Source: Adiantum capillus-veneris
Taxonomy: Eukaryota; Streptophyta; Polypodiopsida; Polypodiales; Pteridaceae
Assembly: GCA_014529385.2 (NCBI GenBank)
Contig: CM043952.1
Span: forward strand, 154,765,557 to 154,829,556
Direction: 5' to 3'
DNA length: 64,000 nt
The notes below the pieces were generated by a model. It did not search any database and was not told where the DNA came from. It saw nothing but the letters and a program-made list of their open reading frames with translations. Positions 63,223 to 64,000 of this stretch are shown piece by piece (within the stretch, counting starts at the first letter, position 1; every line of letters starts with the position of its first letter). The translations under genes were made by a program, and so were the position numbers.

Positions 63223-64000
63223 ACTTTCCAGATGAAAGATTTGTGGCTATTGAATCATTACTTGGATATACAGTTTAAGCAATGTAATCGTGGTATTGCC
63301 TTGTGTCAATAAAATTACAAAGAGACATTGCTATGTAAGTTTGGACTTCAGGATTGCAAACCTATTTCCACTCCCATGGAAACGGGTTTAAATAGAGTCT
63401 TCATGATACTGGTGATCCTATAGATGTCACTCTTTACCAAACTGTTGCTGGATGACTCATTTATGTATGCAACACGAGGCCAGATATTCAGTTTGCACTC
63501 TCACAGGTCTGAAAATTTATTCATAGCCAATAATTTTCTACTACTTGAGTGGAACTTCACATCTTGGCTTGTTTTATCCCAAGGGGTATCATTGCGCCAC
63601 ACTTACATGCTTTTTCGGACTCAGATTGGGTTGGTTGTTTTGACATGCAAGTGTCCACAAGTGGTTTTTGTTTCATGCTTGGTATATCATGGTTGAGCAA
63701 GAAGCAACCTACTATGGCCACTCCTAGTTGTGAGGTGGAGTACATGAGAGTCTTCATAGTAGAACTGGTTGAGCAAGAAGCAACCTACTATGGCCACTTC
63801 TAGTTGTGATGTTGACTACACGGCAGTCTTCACAGCTACGATTGAGTGTGTGTATGGCCCAGACGCCTTATGGATGATTTGGCTGTTCGATAGGACATTG
63901 TCAACACTATCTACACTGACCGTCAAAGCGCATTGGAAGTTGTGAGGAACCCATTTTTCCATGCTCGCATGAAGCACATTGAGGTGCATTACCACTATGT
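63223..64000 (+). pseudogene. pol: Copia-2 RNase H (runs off the window)
   Basis: MKDLWLLNHYLDIQF, KPISTPMETG, SDSDWVGCFDMQVSTSGFCF, SWLSKKQPTMATPSCEVEY and, past a duplication, IYTDRQSALEVVRNPFFHAR then MKHIEVHYHY at the edge. The 3' LTR lies outside. Confidence 0.8.
63691..63842. repeat. Imperfect 76-bp tandem duplication in Copia-2 RNase H
   Basis: GGTTGAGCAAGAAGCAACCTAC at 63691 recurs at 63767; the copies encode SKKQPTMATPSCEVEY and SKKQPTMATSSCDVDY. A 76-base unit shifts the frame. Confidence 0.9.

Overview
This window looks like repeat-rich nuclear DNA from a land plant with a large genome. The evidence is stacked, nested and decayed LTR retrotransposons (Ty3 and Ty1/copia), a BED/DUF659-type hAT transposase, plant-type tRNA primer sites, many long (CT)n tracts and very low gene density. 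The species cannot be fixed from sequence alone; a fern, lycophyte, gymnosperm or similar repeat-rich lineage is my inference. I see no intact host gene, rRNA gene, tRNA gene or CRISPR array. Nearly every protein signal is a mobile-element fragment broken by stops or frameshifts.

Layout, left to right. (1) 1-4373, minus: Ty3-A, a Tat-like Ty3 element cut by the window edge, with its 5' LTR, primer site, four short leader ORFs, gag, CCHC, protease and the start of RT. (2) 4374-7350: simple repeats and a degenerate CTAAATCTAA-type array. (3) 7380-8050, plus: a weak reverse-transcriptase-associated fragment, possibly Penelope-like. (4) 8090-14304 plus 24995-26437, minus: Ty3-C, with gag, protease, RT/RNase H, integrase and an extra 3' coiled-coil ORF. 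(5) 14305-24994, plus: Ty3-B, a nearly complete 10.7-kb element with two long LTRs and dual RNase H, inserted into the gag of Ty3-C. (6) 27315-28513 and 31410-32386, plus: a hAT transposase gene split by X1, a copy of an unfamiliar element (about 28.6-31.4 kb). (7) 32604-35331, minus: a coiled-coil/RING-like ORF and a kinase-fold pseudogene. (8) 35.4-38.7 kb: tandem repeats, a Ty3-C-like LTR piece and a minus-strand Cys/His-rich fragment. (9) 38779-41275, plus: Copia-1, truncated at RT. (10) 41829-49566, plus: Ty3-D, a decayed chromovirus whose 3' LTR carries a 1.4-kb ORF1-only non-LTR insertion. (11) 49.6-56.3 kb: LTR/primer-site fragments and duplications. (12) 56.8-60.6 kb: X2, a second copy of the X family, with an array of strict 152-bp period. 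(13) 60797-64000, plus: Copia-2, running off the right edge.

Nesting gives a relative order: Ty3-C is older than Ty3-B, the hAT gene is older than X1, and Ty3-D is older than the non-LTR insertion. The most interesting signals are a leader microprotein of about 70 residues found in Ty3-A and duplicated in Ty3-B, the X1/X2 family (TATA, tandem-repeat leader, short basic ORF with a splice-donor-like end, and a conserved 3' module with a possible three-way-junction RNA fold), the extra 3' ORF of Ty3-C, and the loss of the TATA box from only the 5' LTR of Ty3-B. All element assignments are by eye from motifs; no database search was run.
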